DNA of 41,411 bases from NCBI GenBank assembly GCA_017547205.1, contig JAFYQH010000068.1, forward strand, positions 1 through 41,411, written 5' to 3'. Position 1 is the stretch's first letter. Every line of letters starts with the position of its first letter. The DNA is from Bacteroidaceae bacterium (GTDB lineage: Bacteria; Bacteroidota; Bacteroidia; Bacteroidales; Bacteroidaceae). Shown piece after piece: positions 22,281 through 30,623 of the stretch. The translations under genes and the position numbers were made by a program. Below the pieces are notes generated by a model. That model had not been told where the DNA came from and did not search any database. It saw only the letters and a program-made list of their open reading frames with translations.

Positions 22281-24308
22281 CTACTTTTCCCATTTGCTGT
22301 AGGTCTCGGCGTCGAGAATATCCTTCAGCTTTAACGGGATGTAGACCATTGAGTAGCCTCCCGGTTCCTCTTCGTAATAGAGTCCGATGCTTTCGCCGTC
22401 GGGCAGTATGCACATTGACGAGTAGGCCGATCCTCTGTCGCTGATCTGTACCTTTGTCCATCCTTTTGAAAGTTCAGCAGGAGTGTATGTCGCAGGGTCG
22501 TCGCTCAGCAGTCTGTAATATACCGAGACGTCGCTGCGGCTGTCGCCGGTAGGTACCGACTGCAGGAGTAGGTTGCCTATGCGCAGGGGTTCGCCGTTGG
22601 TGTCGTTTCTGCCGAACTTGAGGTCGCCGGCCTGCTCTGTTGCTACAGCTCCGTCCCAGTAGCCATCTGCTTTCTCGAAGTTGGTGTAGTGGAACACGTT
22701 GAAGTAGCGTCCATGTCCCTTGCGGCTGCTCAGGAGTACACTGCCGTCGGGTAGTTCCTCACATTTTGGCTCGTTTCCGAACGGCGCAGGGCTGTCGTTG
22801 AAGTCGTTGCCGAGCTCACCCAGCAGGTTCCATGTCTCGCCGAAGTCGTCGGAGTAGAGCGCGTAGTTGTGGTGGCGGTAACTGCCGGTCTCTACGGCCC
22901 ACACCGCGCAGTATATGCGGTAATAGTCGCCAACCTTTATCATGTTGCTCTGTGCTATGCGTCCGGCTCCAATGAACATTGAGCCAACATGTGCTTTGCC
23001 GTTCTTGTCCTTGAACAAGGGGTATATATCATAGGTGACCTCTTGGGGTTGGCTTGCTTCCCACTCCTGTGTTTTTTCGTTGAACTTTATGCGCAGGCGT
23101 GCCATGCGGTTGGGGTTCTCGGGGTTCTGGGGGGTACCTGCACCATAGTTGCCGTGCCAGCAAACACGGTTTCCGCATACGCTCATGACTAGTATCTCGT
23201 TGTGCTCGCGGTCGGCAACTACAGCAGGGTCGCCGAATCCAGTGAGCCATGTCTCGGGGGCTTCCTTACCCATGCCGTCGGCTATCTTGACAGGCTCGCT
23301 CCACGAATGTCCGTCCCACTCACTGCCGGCAGCCGTGCTATGGCGCATCACGAGGTCAACTTCGCCGAATCCTATGTCGTTGCCACAGGGGCGGTAGTCA
23401 TTTATTGCAAATACGTAGCCGTTTGCGGTCGTTGCGATGGCCGGGATGCGGTAGGGGATACCTTTTTCGTCGGGTGAATAGAAAAGATACTGAAACTTGT
23501 TCTCCTTGTCGGCGGTGATGTTTACGGTGATATCCAGGCCATTCTTCGGCAATGTCTGTTCCGCAACTTCCTTGCCACCGTTTATGTCGAGTTTCCATCC
23601 GTGGTATGTCTTGCCTGTTGTGATGCTTAATTTTGCGTCTTTCGGCAGGAAACATGTGATATCTTCGGGGAGTTCCTCCATGTCGAGCTTTATGCTGCTT
23701 GTGTTGCCGTTGGTGGTTAACGTTATTTCTCCGGCTTTTGTGTTTGTTTCAAGAGCAGTTTCGCCAATTGTGTTGTACTTGATTCTGAGTGGTCTGCTCA
23801 TGTCAACGGGGGTGATGTTCCAATGGCTACCGGCATCGTCGCTGCTGTAGAGCTTGATCTCACGTCCAGCACCGCCGAACATGTTGAAACTCTGTGCGCT
23901 GTTTTCCTTTGGGGTGATGGCATATCCGCCTTTTTCCTGCTCAGCGATTGCAAGCAGTGTCGCTTCCTTTTCGTCGGCCATGATGGCTGCCGAGCCGCTT
24001 TCATTACCCTCCAGCTTAAGCGCCTTTTTCTTTCCCGTATTATTGTTGTATAGCTTGAACCCGCTGGCGTTGCCTACAAGATACCATATTTCATCCGTCG
24101 TGTATGAGGCATTTCTGCTGGTGACGGCGTTGCCGTTGATGTCTGTCTTTATAGCGAATCCCTTGTCGCGGTTGTTGGTGATGTGTACGGGAATGCCTTT
24201 TGCGAATGATGCGGAGAAAATGTCATTCAAAGTCTGTGCGGTGGCCATAGATACTTGCATGTATGCTGCTATGGTAAGGAGTAGAAACTTGATTCCAACT
24301 TTATTCAT
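22281..24308 (-). CDS. Secreted sialidase (exo-alpha-neuraminidase, GH33)
   Basis: A 675-residue exported enzyme that releases sialic acids from host glycoconjugates. Signal peptide about 1-25 (cut near ATAQ). Residues about 26-170 look like a trefoil-type carbohydrate-binding region; residues about 175-270 form another beta domain; the six-blade propeller starts with YRIP (Arg287 of the triad). Also visible: CGNDIGFGEVD, GFGDPAVV, an Asp-box SDDFGETW, FGNEPKCEELPDG (candidate Glu), SSRKGHGR and GDSRSD (remaining triad arginines), and AYSSM (candidate nucleophile Tyr). The C-terminus ends at TYSKWEK exactly where the decayed lipoprotein gene begins on the other strand. No sialic-acid catabolic genes are adjacent. 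Confidence 0.93.
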   Translation of the reverse strand: MNKVGIKFLLLTIAAYMQVSMATAQTLNDIFSASFAKGIPVHITNNRDKGFAIKTDINGNAVTSRNASYTTDEIWYLVGNASGFKLYNNNTGKKKALKLEGNESGSAAIMADEKEATLLAIAEQEKGGYAITPKENSAQSFNMFGGAGREIKLYSSDDAGSHWNITPVDMSRPLRIKYNTIGETALETNTKAGEITLTTNGNTSSIKLDMEELPEDITCFLPKDAKLSITTGKTYHGWKLDINGGKEVAEQTLPKNGLDITVNITADKENKFQYLFYSPDEKGIPYRIPAIATTANGYVFAINDYRPCGNDIGFGEVDLVMRHSTAAGSEWDGHSWSEPVKIADGMGKEAPETWLTGFGDPAVVADREHNEILVMSVCGNRVCWHGNYGAGTPQNPENPNRMARLRIKFNEKTQEWEASQPQEVTYDIYPLFKDKNGKAHVGSMFIGAGRIAQSNMIKVGDYYRIYCAVWAVETGSYRHHNYALYSDDFGETWNLLGELGNDFNDSPAPFGNEPKCEELPDGSVLLSSRKGHGRYFNVFHYTNFEKADGYWDGAVATEQAGDLKFGRNDTNGEPLRIGNLLLQSVPTGDSRSDVSVYYRLLSDDPATYTPAELSKGWTKVQISDRGSAYSSMCILPDGESIGLYYEEEPGGYSMVYIPLKLKDILDAETYSKWEK

Positions 24309-24419
24309 GATTGTTAATGTCTTTTTTTTGTTTTTACAAAGAAAAGCAAATTATTCCATTATTTCAAATTGTGCGGGATGCTTTGCTCCTGCATTTTCGT
24401 CATGTTTTGTGGCTTTGTA

Positions 24420-24450
24420 TTGCATTTGCCCTCTCTTTGCATTATCTTCG
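24420..24450 (+). promoter_or_regulatory. Promoter of rpe-comEC
   Basis: TTG (24420-24422), 20-nt spacer, TATCTTCG (24443-24450). The -7 is the TTCGCG variant also seen before tsaD. The leader to the ATG at 24472 would be short, about 15 nt. Confidence 0.5.
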
Positions 24451-24471
24451 CGTAATAAACAAAATATCATT

Positions 24472-25122
24472 ATGGCGCAGATAGTTTCACCATCGTTGTT
24501 GTCGGCGAATTTCGGCAACCTGCATGAGGATTTGAAAATGATAAACAGCAGTGCTGCCGACTGGTTGCACATTGACATTATGGACGGAGTGTTCGTTCCT
24601 AATCTCTCGTTTGGTCCTCCGGTACTCAAATATGTTGCGGAACTGTGTGAGAAACCGCTCGATGTGCATCTGATGGTGGTTGAACCGATGAACTATTTGC
24701 CGGCTGTCAAGGAACTGAATGCACGCATAATGAACATTCATTACGAGGCATGCACGCACTTGCACCGCGCCGTTACACAGATAAAGGATGCTGGAATGAT
24801 GGCTGGTGTCACTCTTAATCCTTCGACACAGGTATGCCTTCTCAAGGATATCATCCATGAACTCGACCTGGTTCTGCTAATGAGCGTGAATCCAGGTTTC
24901 GGTGGGCAGAAATTCATCCCTCATACAGTGAACAAGGTGAAGGAACTGCGTGAGATGATTGATTCTACGGGTTCAAAGGCTCTTATCGAGGTCGACGGTG
25001 GTGTGAACGCTGCTACCGGAAAGTTGCTTGCTGATGCAGGTTCCGATGCCCTTGTTGCCGGAAATGCAGTGTTCAAGGACTCTGACCCCCATGCCGTAAT
25101 ATCTGCATTGCGTGCACTGTAG
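24472..25122 (+). CDS. rpe: Ribulose-phosphate 3-epimerase
   Basis: A 216-residue TIM-barrel enzyme interconverting ribulose 5-phosphate and xylulose 5-phosphate in the pentose phosphate pathway. Motifs: SPSLLSANFGNL at 6-17, HIDIMDGVFVPNLSFGP at 33-49, DVHLMVVEP at about 64-72, SVNPGFGGQKFIP at about 138-150, and EVDGGVN at about 175-181 with the phosphate-binding region GNAVF near the end. Start ATG at 24472 is family-typical; the longer open frame upstream is antisense to the sialidase. Its last 11 bases overlap comEC. Confidence 0.97.
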   Translation: MAQIVSPSLLSANFGNLHEDLKMINSSAADWLHIDIMDGVFVPNLSFGPPVLKYVAELCEKPLDVHLMVVEPMNYLPAVKELNARIMNIHYEACTHLHRAVTQIKDAGMMAGVTLNPSTQVCLLKDIIHELDLVLLMSVNPGFGGQKFIPHTVNKVKELREMIDSTGSKALIEVDGGVNAATGKLLADAGSDALVAGNAVFKDSDPHAVISALRAL

Positions 25123-27241
25123 CATTGTGTATAGCGGAAATATACTGAAATCCAATCCGTTACTTTGTCTGGCTGTTTCCCTTATGGCGGGAATAGCCAT
25201 GGGAATGTATTGTCACTTTGACGTCGTGCATCTGCTGCCTGCTGCGGCTGTATTGTTGCTATTGTTGCTGGCGGGATTGTTCAAGATGGGCCCGGAGTGG
25301 CTTTTCGGCTTTTCGGCCATGGCCCTTATGTTTGTTGCCGGTGTTTTTGTGGAGCGCATGCAATGTAACGAGAAGGCCGGGGAGTGGAGTGCTGCAAAAC
25401 TTCGCTACGAAGCTACACTTGTTGAGGTTCCACTTTTTCGTGGTACTGATGTAAAAGTGCTTGCCGACGTTTCTGTTATCGACACTGTAATGCCTCCGAG
25501 TGTGCGTGACAAGGGACTTGTATATCTTTATCTTTCGCGTGATGTCGATTCCGATACGCTTGAAATAGGCGATGTTATCTCTTTTGAATCGAAGATAGAG
25601 CCTGTGCGCAATGCCGGTAATCCTGCTGAATTTGATATTGAGAAATTTTATTATATTAAAGGTGTCTCGGGGCGAGTATACTTAAGAAGCGGCAGCTGGA
25701 AATCCATCTCTCCGAGCGAATGGAGTGTGGGCATGGCAGCTTTGGCTATGCGTGAAAGAGTGGTGGGACTGTATCGTTCACTAGGGCTTCATGATAACGA
25801 GGAGTCGCTGCTTTCCGCGCTTACTATAGGTGAGAAACGCGATTTCCCGAAGGAACTCAAGGAGAGTTATTCCATTGCCGGGGCAAGTCATGTGCTGGCC
25901 CTTTCGGGGCTTCATCTAGGTATATTCTATATGCTGTTGCTCTTTATACTCCCTTATCGTGGCGACAGGAGGGCTGTTGTTGTGGTGCGTGAGTGCCTTG
26001 TGCTCCTGTTGCTTTGGACTTTTGCCTTTGTGGCGGGTCTATCACCTTCGGTGGTACGTGCTGCAATACTTTTCACGGTCGTTTCGGCCGGGCGTTGTAT
26101 GCAGCGCGAGAATTCATCGATGAACTCGCTTGCGTTCGCAGCAATAGTGATGCTGCTCTTCGACCCTCATCTTCTGTTCGATATGAGTTTCCAGCTTTCG
26201 TTTGCAGCTGTCTTCTACATACTTGTGCTGGCACCGCATCTGCAGAGAGCAATGAATGTTACCGGGCATGGAGCTACATATGGTTATATCGTAAATATCC
26301 TCATTTTCTCGTTCGCTGCACAAGTCGGTACTCTGCCTTTTGTCTGGTATCATTTCGGCGTGTTTCCGGTGTATTTCTTTCTGACAAATCTTTTTGTCGT
26401 GCCTATGGCTTTTGCGGTTATGTTCCTTGCCGTTGCAATGTGGGTGTTCTCATCGGTGCCTTTATTGGGGGGTGCCGTGGCCTGGGGGCTTGGTCTGGCC
26501 GTTAAGTCAATGAATGCCGTTGTGACATTCATTTCTGAGTTGCCGTTTGCTTCATATGAACTTCCGTCAATAGGTGTGTGTGGTGCTTTTGCCGTGGCCG
26601 TTGCATTGATGGTTCTTGTTTTTGCCGCAATAGGCCGCAAGTGGTGGCTTGTGGTTCTTACAATATTCTCAATGGCTGTATATGCCGGTGTGCATGGACT
26701 CTTGGGTGAGGACAATGAATGCGAGGATTACATGCTCGTGTACAATAACCGGCAGAACCCTCTTGTGCATGTCGTGTCTGTATCGGGAAAAAATTGCCTG
26801 GTGTCCACTGTGCCTAAGGATGATGCAGAGTATGAGTATGTGTCTTCACCTTACATTAAGCGTGAACGTTTGTCGGCTCCACTCTGGGCGAATGTTTCAT
26901 GCCGTGATTCGCTGTTGCAGTTACAGGATGGTCTGCTATCGTTTTCGGGCGTGACGCTGAGGCTGCTCGATAACGGTAACTGGGACGACAGTGAGTTAGT
27001 GGAGCCTGTTGATGTGTTGCTCCTGTGCCGTGGCTTTTTGGGGAGTATAAGCGAACTGCTTGAGGTATATCCCACAAATTGCATTGTGCTGGATGCATCG
27101 CTCTATAAAAGTAGCCGTGCGAGAATACTCAAGGAGTGTGGCAGGCTGGGTGTGGATGCGGTGGACATATCAATGACAGGTGCTGTCAAGATTGTTCCGG
27201 ACAGTGAATCCTTTACTTTGTATCCTATGAGAGATAAATAA
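25112..27241 (+). CDS. comEC: ComEC/Rec2 family membrane protein
   Basis: A 709-residue polytopic inner-membrane protein of the ComEC/Rec2 family, which forms the DNA-uptake channel in competent bacteria. Residues 15-80 carry two or three membrane segments, 95-195 a soluble DUF4131-like domain, and 235-500 the Competence domain with ESYSIAGASHVLALSGLHLG (251-270) and many hydrophobic helices. The C-terminal 190 residues are soluble but lack the HxHxDH metallo-beta-lactamase motif of full-length ComEC. The start is a GTG inside the end of rpe, so exact N-terminus is uncertain. Transport of DNA in this organism is an inference from the family. Confidence 0.9.
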   Translation: MHCSIVYSGNILKSNPLLCLAVSLMAGIAMGMYCHFDVVHLLPAAAVLLLLLLAGLFKMGPEWLFGFSAMALMFVAGVFVERMQCNEKAGEWSAAKLRYEATLVEVPLFRGTDVKVLADVSVIDTVMPPSVRDKGLVYLYLSRDVDSDTLEIGDVISFESKIEPVRNAGNPAEFDIEKFYYIKGVSGRVYLRSGSWKSISPSEWSVGMAALAMRERVVGLYRSLGLHDNEESLLSALTIGEKRDFPKELKESYSIAGASHVLALSGLHLGIFYMLLLFILPYRGDRRAVVVVRECLVLLLLWTFAFVAGLSPSVVRAAILFTVVSAGRCMQRENSSMNSLAFAAIVMLLFDPHLLFDMSFQLSFAAVFYILVLAPHLQRAMNVTGHGATYGYIVNILIFSFAAQVGTLPFVWYHFGVFPVYFFLTNLFVVPMAFAVMFLAVAMWVFSSVPLLGGAVAWGLGLAVKSMNAVVTFISELPFASYELPSIGVCGAFAVAVALMVLVFAAIGRKWWLVVLTIFSMAVYAGVHGLLGEDNECEDYMLVYNNRQNPLVHVVSVSGKNCLVSTVPKDDAEYEYVSSPYIKRERLSAPLWANVSCRDSLLQLQDGLLSFSGVTLRLLDNGNWDDSELVEPVDVLLLCRGFLGSISELLEVYPTNCIVLDASLYKSSRARILKECGRLGVDAVDISMTGAVKIVPDSESFTLYPMRDK

Positions 27242-27299
27242 AATTCAAAAAGCAGTATATTATTACGCTTGTTTTGTATATTCGTGCAGGATTTGATAT

Positions 27300-28334
27300 A
27301 TGATGTTGGATAATTTTATAAAAAAGAGTTGCATTGATGATATTGCAGCCATAGCGGATAGGGTAACCGATATTGTAATCCTTTCGCACAAGAACCCCGA
27401 CGGTGACGCGCTGGGGTCGTCGCTTGCATTGTATCATTATTTCAAGGCTCGCGGCAAGCGCGTAAAGGTGGTGCTACCGAACTTGTTTCCCGATTTCCTT
27501 TCTTGGCTGCCGGCAGCCGGTGATGTGCTGGTGTACGAAGGAAATGTGGAGTCGGCACGTGAAGCTATCCTTGGTGCGGGCGCATTCTTCTGTCTTGATT
27601 TCAATACGCTTTCACGCATAGGTGATGTAGGGCAGTGTGTGTCGTCACTCAATGTGCCTAAAGTACTTATAGATCATCATCCGTTTCCTTCGGATGAATT
27701 CAGTGTTGCTGTTTCGCACCCCGAAGCCTGTTCCACAGCGGAACTTGTATATAGGGTGATTGTGGCTCTTTCCGGTACTGGTGCCGTGTCATTCGATATC
27801 GCGCAGTGTATATATACCGGAATGATGACCGATACTGGGGCGTTCGCATATGCTTCGGCACGTAAGGACATTTATCTTATAATTGCGGAATTGTTGTTGA
27901 AAGGTATAGACAAGGACTTGATATACCGCAAGGTGTTCTATAACAGCTCTCTGTCACGTATGCGCCTTTGGGGATATGTCCTGTATGAGAAGCTTGAGTA
28001 TTTCAAGAAATACAATGCTGCGCTCATTACATTGTCGCATGATGAACTGATGCGTTTCTATGCCAGGAAAGGCGATACCGAAGGGCTTGTGAACCAGCCT
28101 TTGCAGATGAAAGGGGTGCGCTTCTCATGTTTCTTTCGTGAGGAACTGCCCGGTAAAATAAATGTCTCCCTGCGCAGTGTTGATGATTTTCCCTGCAACA
28201 GAGTAGCGGCAGAGTTCTTCAATGGGGGCGGCCATATGAATGCCTCCGGTGGCGAGTTGCATTGTTCCATGGAGTCGGCTGTTGAAGTATTCAGGAATGT
28301 GTTGCAAAAGTATAGGACTGAACTCACAGAATGA
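27300..28334 (+). CDS. DHH/DHHA1 phosphoesterase (NrnA-like nanoRNase/pAp phosphatase)
   Basis: A 344-residue cytosolic DHH-family phosphoesterase. The DHH part has SHKNPDGDALGSS (29-41), FCLDFN with Asp100, and the DHH triad at 125-127 (LIDHHPFP); TDTGAF follows at about 177-182. The C-terminal DHHA1 domain ends with the substrate-binding GGGHMNASGG (309-318). NrnA-type enzymes degrade short oligoribonucleotides or 3'-phosphoadenosine 5'-phosphate; a c-di-AMP or pApA activity is also possible for this family. It starts with two adjacent ATG codons (27300 and 27303). It is 58 bases after comEC, with a TATATTCG element (27277-27284) between. Confidence 0.9.
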   Translation: MMLDNFIKKSCIDDIAAIADRVTDIVILSHKNPDGDALGSSLALYHYFKARGKRVKVVLPNLFPDFLSWLPAAGDVLVYEGNVESAREAILGAGAFFCLDFNTLSRIGDVGQCVSSLNVPKVLIDHHPFPSDEFSVAVSHPEACSTAELVYRVIVALSGTGAVSFDIAQCIYTGMMTDTGAFAYASARKDIYLIIAELLLKGIDKDLIYRKVFYNSSLSRMRLWGYVLYEKLEYFKKYNAALITLSHDELMRFYARKGDTEGLVNQPLQMKGVRFSCFFREELPGKINVSLRSVDDFPCNRVAAEFFNGGGHMNASGGELHCSMESAVEVFRNVLQKYRTELTE

Positions 28335-28386
28335 TATTTTAACAGTTTTAAAGACCGATTCTGTAATAATTTGCGACTCTTGTATA

Positions 28387-28415
28387 TTGTTATAAATAAC
28401 TTTTTTGTATCTTCG
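28387..28415 (+). promoter_or_regulatory. Promoter of the DUF4827-like gene and glmM
   Basis: TTG (28387-28389), 18-nt spacer, TATCTTCG (28408-28415), the TTCGCG -7 variant. The start would be near 28422, leaving a leader of about 45 nt. Confidence 0.5.
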
Positions 28416-28466
28416 CGAATATTTGTGGCCGTTTGGGCCATGTGTGGATATTTTATAACGATACGT

Positions 28467-29105
28467 ATGAAAAAAAACATTTCCAGTTTTATTTTTCTCA
28501 TTACATTCCTCTCTTTGTCGTTCTGTTCATGTGACGATGGAGTGACATATTCCGAAATGAAGGATCGTGAGCGTGGTGCGGTGCATGAGTTTATTGTAGA
28601 AAAGAATATAGAGATCATTACATTTGACGAATTTGTTGCTAATGATTCTATGACAGATGTCTCAAGGAACCAGTTCGTGGAGATTGATGATGTGTACATG
28701 CAGATAGTCAATAATCCCAAGGATGCGCCCCGTGCCCGTAAGATTGAGGATGGTAAAACCTATAACATTCTTGTCCGTTATTATGAGTATAACATTCAGG
28801 AGGGCGATACGATATCGACTAATCTTTTTTCGAGTGATCCGGATGAAATGCGTGTGACCAATACAAGCGGTACATACGAAGCTACATTCACGTCTGGTGT
28901 GATGTCTAGCATATATGGCAATGCGGTACCTACAGGTTGGCTGACTCCACTGAAGTTCCTCTACTTTACACGCAAGACGGATAATCTGGCTAAGGTGAAC
29001 ATAATTGTTCCACATTCAAAGGGTACGATTACGGCAGCGTCCTATGTTTACCCTTGTCTGTACCAGATAACTTTCCAGCCGGAGGCAATGTACGATTATG
29101 ACTAA
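28467..29105 (+). CDS. DUF4827-like lipoprotein
   Basis: A 212-residue exported lipoprotein. ATG at 28467 gives MKKNISSFIFLITFLSLSFCSC followed by DDG, a lipoprotein signal with the second Cys of CSC as likely anchor. The longer frame to 28371 crosses the promoter. The body (YSEMKDRERGAVHEFIVEKNI, IQEGDTISTNLFSS, near-end LYQITFQPEAMYDYD) resembles the Bacteroidetes DUF4827 family, which may have a peptidyl-prolyl-isomerase-like FKBP fold; I cannot confirm enzyme function. It is 35 bases upstream of the phosphohexomutase gene, so they are likely one operon. Confidence 0.8.
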   Translation: MKKNISSFIFLITFLSLSFCSCDDGVTYSEMKDRERGAVHEFIVEKNIEIITFDEFVANDSMTDVSRNQFVEIDDVYMQIVNNPKDAPRARKIEDGKTYNILVRYYEYNIQEGDTISTNLFSSDPDEMRVTNTSGTYEATFTSGVMSSIYGNAVPTGWLTPLKFLYFTRKTDNLAKVNIIVPHSKGTITAASYVYPCLYQITFQPEAMYDYD

Positions 29106-29140
29106 TGGATTGAAACAATAACTAACCAAATAAAATTCAT

Positions 29141-30529
29141 ATGACACTTATCAAGTCAATTTCCGGTATCAGAGGTACCATCGGTGGCAGAGCCGATGAG
29201 GGTCTGACTCCACTGGACGTGGTGAAACTGACATCAGCCTATGCAGCGCTGATACGTAAGACTACTACAAAGACAAGCAACAAGATTGTCGTGGGACGCG
29301 ATGCCCGCCTTTCCGGTTCAATGGTAAACAAGATTGTTTGCGGAACACTCATGGGTATGGGTTTCGATGTCGTTGACATAGGCCTTGCCTCAACTCCTAC
29401 TACAGAGGTTGCTGTTACTATGGAGGATGCTTGTGGTGGTATAATCCTCACAGCAAGCCACAATCCACGTCAGTGGAACGCGCTTAAGCTACTTAACGAG
29501 AAGGGTGAGTTCCTCAATGCTGCCGAAGGTCAGGAGGTTCTCCGTATTGCGGCTGCAGAGGAGTTCGACTATGCCGACGTTGAGACACTTGGAAAATACC
29601 GTCTTGACGAATCTTACGATGACAAGCATATTGATGCAGTTCTCGCATTGCCTCTTGTAGATGTTGAGGCTATCAAGGCTGCCGGTTTCAAGGTGGCTAT
29701 CGATTGTGTGAACTCTGTCGGTGGCGTAATACTTCCCAAACTGTTCGAGAAGTTGGGTATCACAAAGGTGGACAAGCTCTACTGCGAGCCTACCGGTGAC
29801 TTCCAGCACAACCCCGAGCCTCTTGCAAAGAACCTTGGTGATATCATGGGTCTTATGGCAAAGGGCGGAAACGACGTAGCATTCGTTGTTGACCCCGATG
29901 TTGACCGCCTTGCAATCATTTGTGAGAACGGCGAAATGTACGGCGAGGAGTATACACTCGTTACTGTTGCCGACTATGTGTTGAAGCACACTCCGGGCAA
30001 TACGGTTTCAAACCTCAGTTCAACACGCGCTCTCCGCGATGTTACAAATGCTCACGGTTGCACATATACAGCTTCAGCAGTAGGTGAGGTGAATGTTGTT
30101 ACCAAGATGCGTGAGACAAACGCTATTATCGGTGGCGAAGGCAACGGCGGTGTCATCTATCCCGCTTGCCACGCAGGTCGCGATGCTTTGGTTGGTATCT
30201 GCCTCTTCTTGAGCCACCTTGCTCACGAAAAGAAGACCGTAAGCGAATTGCGCGCTACATATCCGGCATACTTCATGGGCAAGAACCGCATTGATCTTAA
30301 GCCAGGTTGCGATGTTGACGCTATCCTTGAGAAAATCAAGGCTACATACGCAGGCAAGGCCGAAATAAACACTGTTGATGGTGTCAAGCTCGACTTCCCC
30401 GAGACTTGGGTACACTTGCGCAAGAGCAATACCGAGCCAATTATCCGCATATATTCAGAGGGTCCCACACAGGAGGCTGCCGATGCGATCGGTGAGGAAA
30501 TACTTGCACTTGCAAACAGCTTGATGTAA
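29141..30529 (+). CDS. glmM: Phosphoglucosamine mutase (phosphohexomutase family)
   Basis: A 462-residue alpha-D-phosphohexomutase. The active-site serine loop TASHNP is at 104-109 (Ser106), the metal loop DPDVDR at 251-256, the sugar-binding GGEGNGGVIYP at about 333-343, and the phosphate-binding RKSNTEPIIRIYSE at about 427-440. The serine context TASHNP and GEGNGG loop favour GlmM, which converts glucosamine 6-phosphate to glucosamine 1-phosphate for UDP-GlcNAc and peptidoglycan; a phosphomannomutase assignment is less likely. It is the last gene of its operon and ends at a bidirectional hairpin. Confidence 0.88.
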   Translation: MTLIKSISGIRGTIGGRADEGLTPLDVVKLTSAYAALIRKTTTKTSNKIVVGRDARLSGSMVNKIVCGTLMGMGFDVVDIGLASTPTTEVAVTMEDACGGIILTASHNPRQWNALKLLNEKGEFLNAAEGQEVLRIAAAEEFDYADVETLGKYRLDESYDDKHIDAVLALPLVDVEAIKAAGFKVAIDCVNSVGGVILPKLFEKLGITKVDKLYCEPTGDFQHNPEPLAKNLGDIMGLMAKGGNDVAFVVDPDVDRLAIICENGEMYGEEYTLVTVADYVLKHTPGNTVSNLSSTRALRDVTNAHGCTYTASAVGEVNVVTKMRETNAIIGGEGNGGVIYPACHAGRDALVGICLFLSHLAHEKKTVSELRATYPAYFMGKNRIDLKPGCDVDAILEKIKATYAGKAEINTVDGVKLDFPETWVHLRKSNTEPIIRIYSEGPTQEAADAIGEEILALANSLM

Positions 30530-30547
30530 TAATCAAGATATATAAAA

Positions 30548-30590
30548 AATATTGGGCAACGGCAACATCGTCGTGGCCCAATATTTTTAT
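30548..30590. terminator. Bidirectional terminator between glmM and hemW
   Basis: AATATTGGGC (30548-30557) pairs with GCCCAATATT (30576-30585). T-rich sequence follows on the plus strand, and an A-run (30543-30549) gives a T-tract on the minus strand. The genes are convergent. Confidence 0.85.
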
Positions 30591-30623
30591 TTAAGTACGC
30601 TGTCTGTTTATGGCGTCTGAGGG

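Noticed and set aside
23854-24471. Long open frame fused in front of rpe
   Set aside because: It is antisense to the sialidase signal and N-terminal region; Rpe starts normally at 24472.
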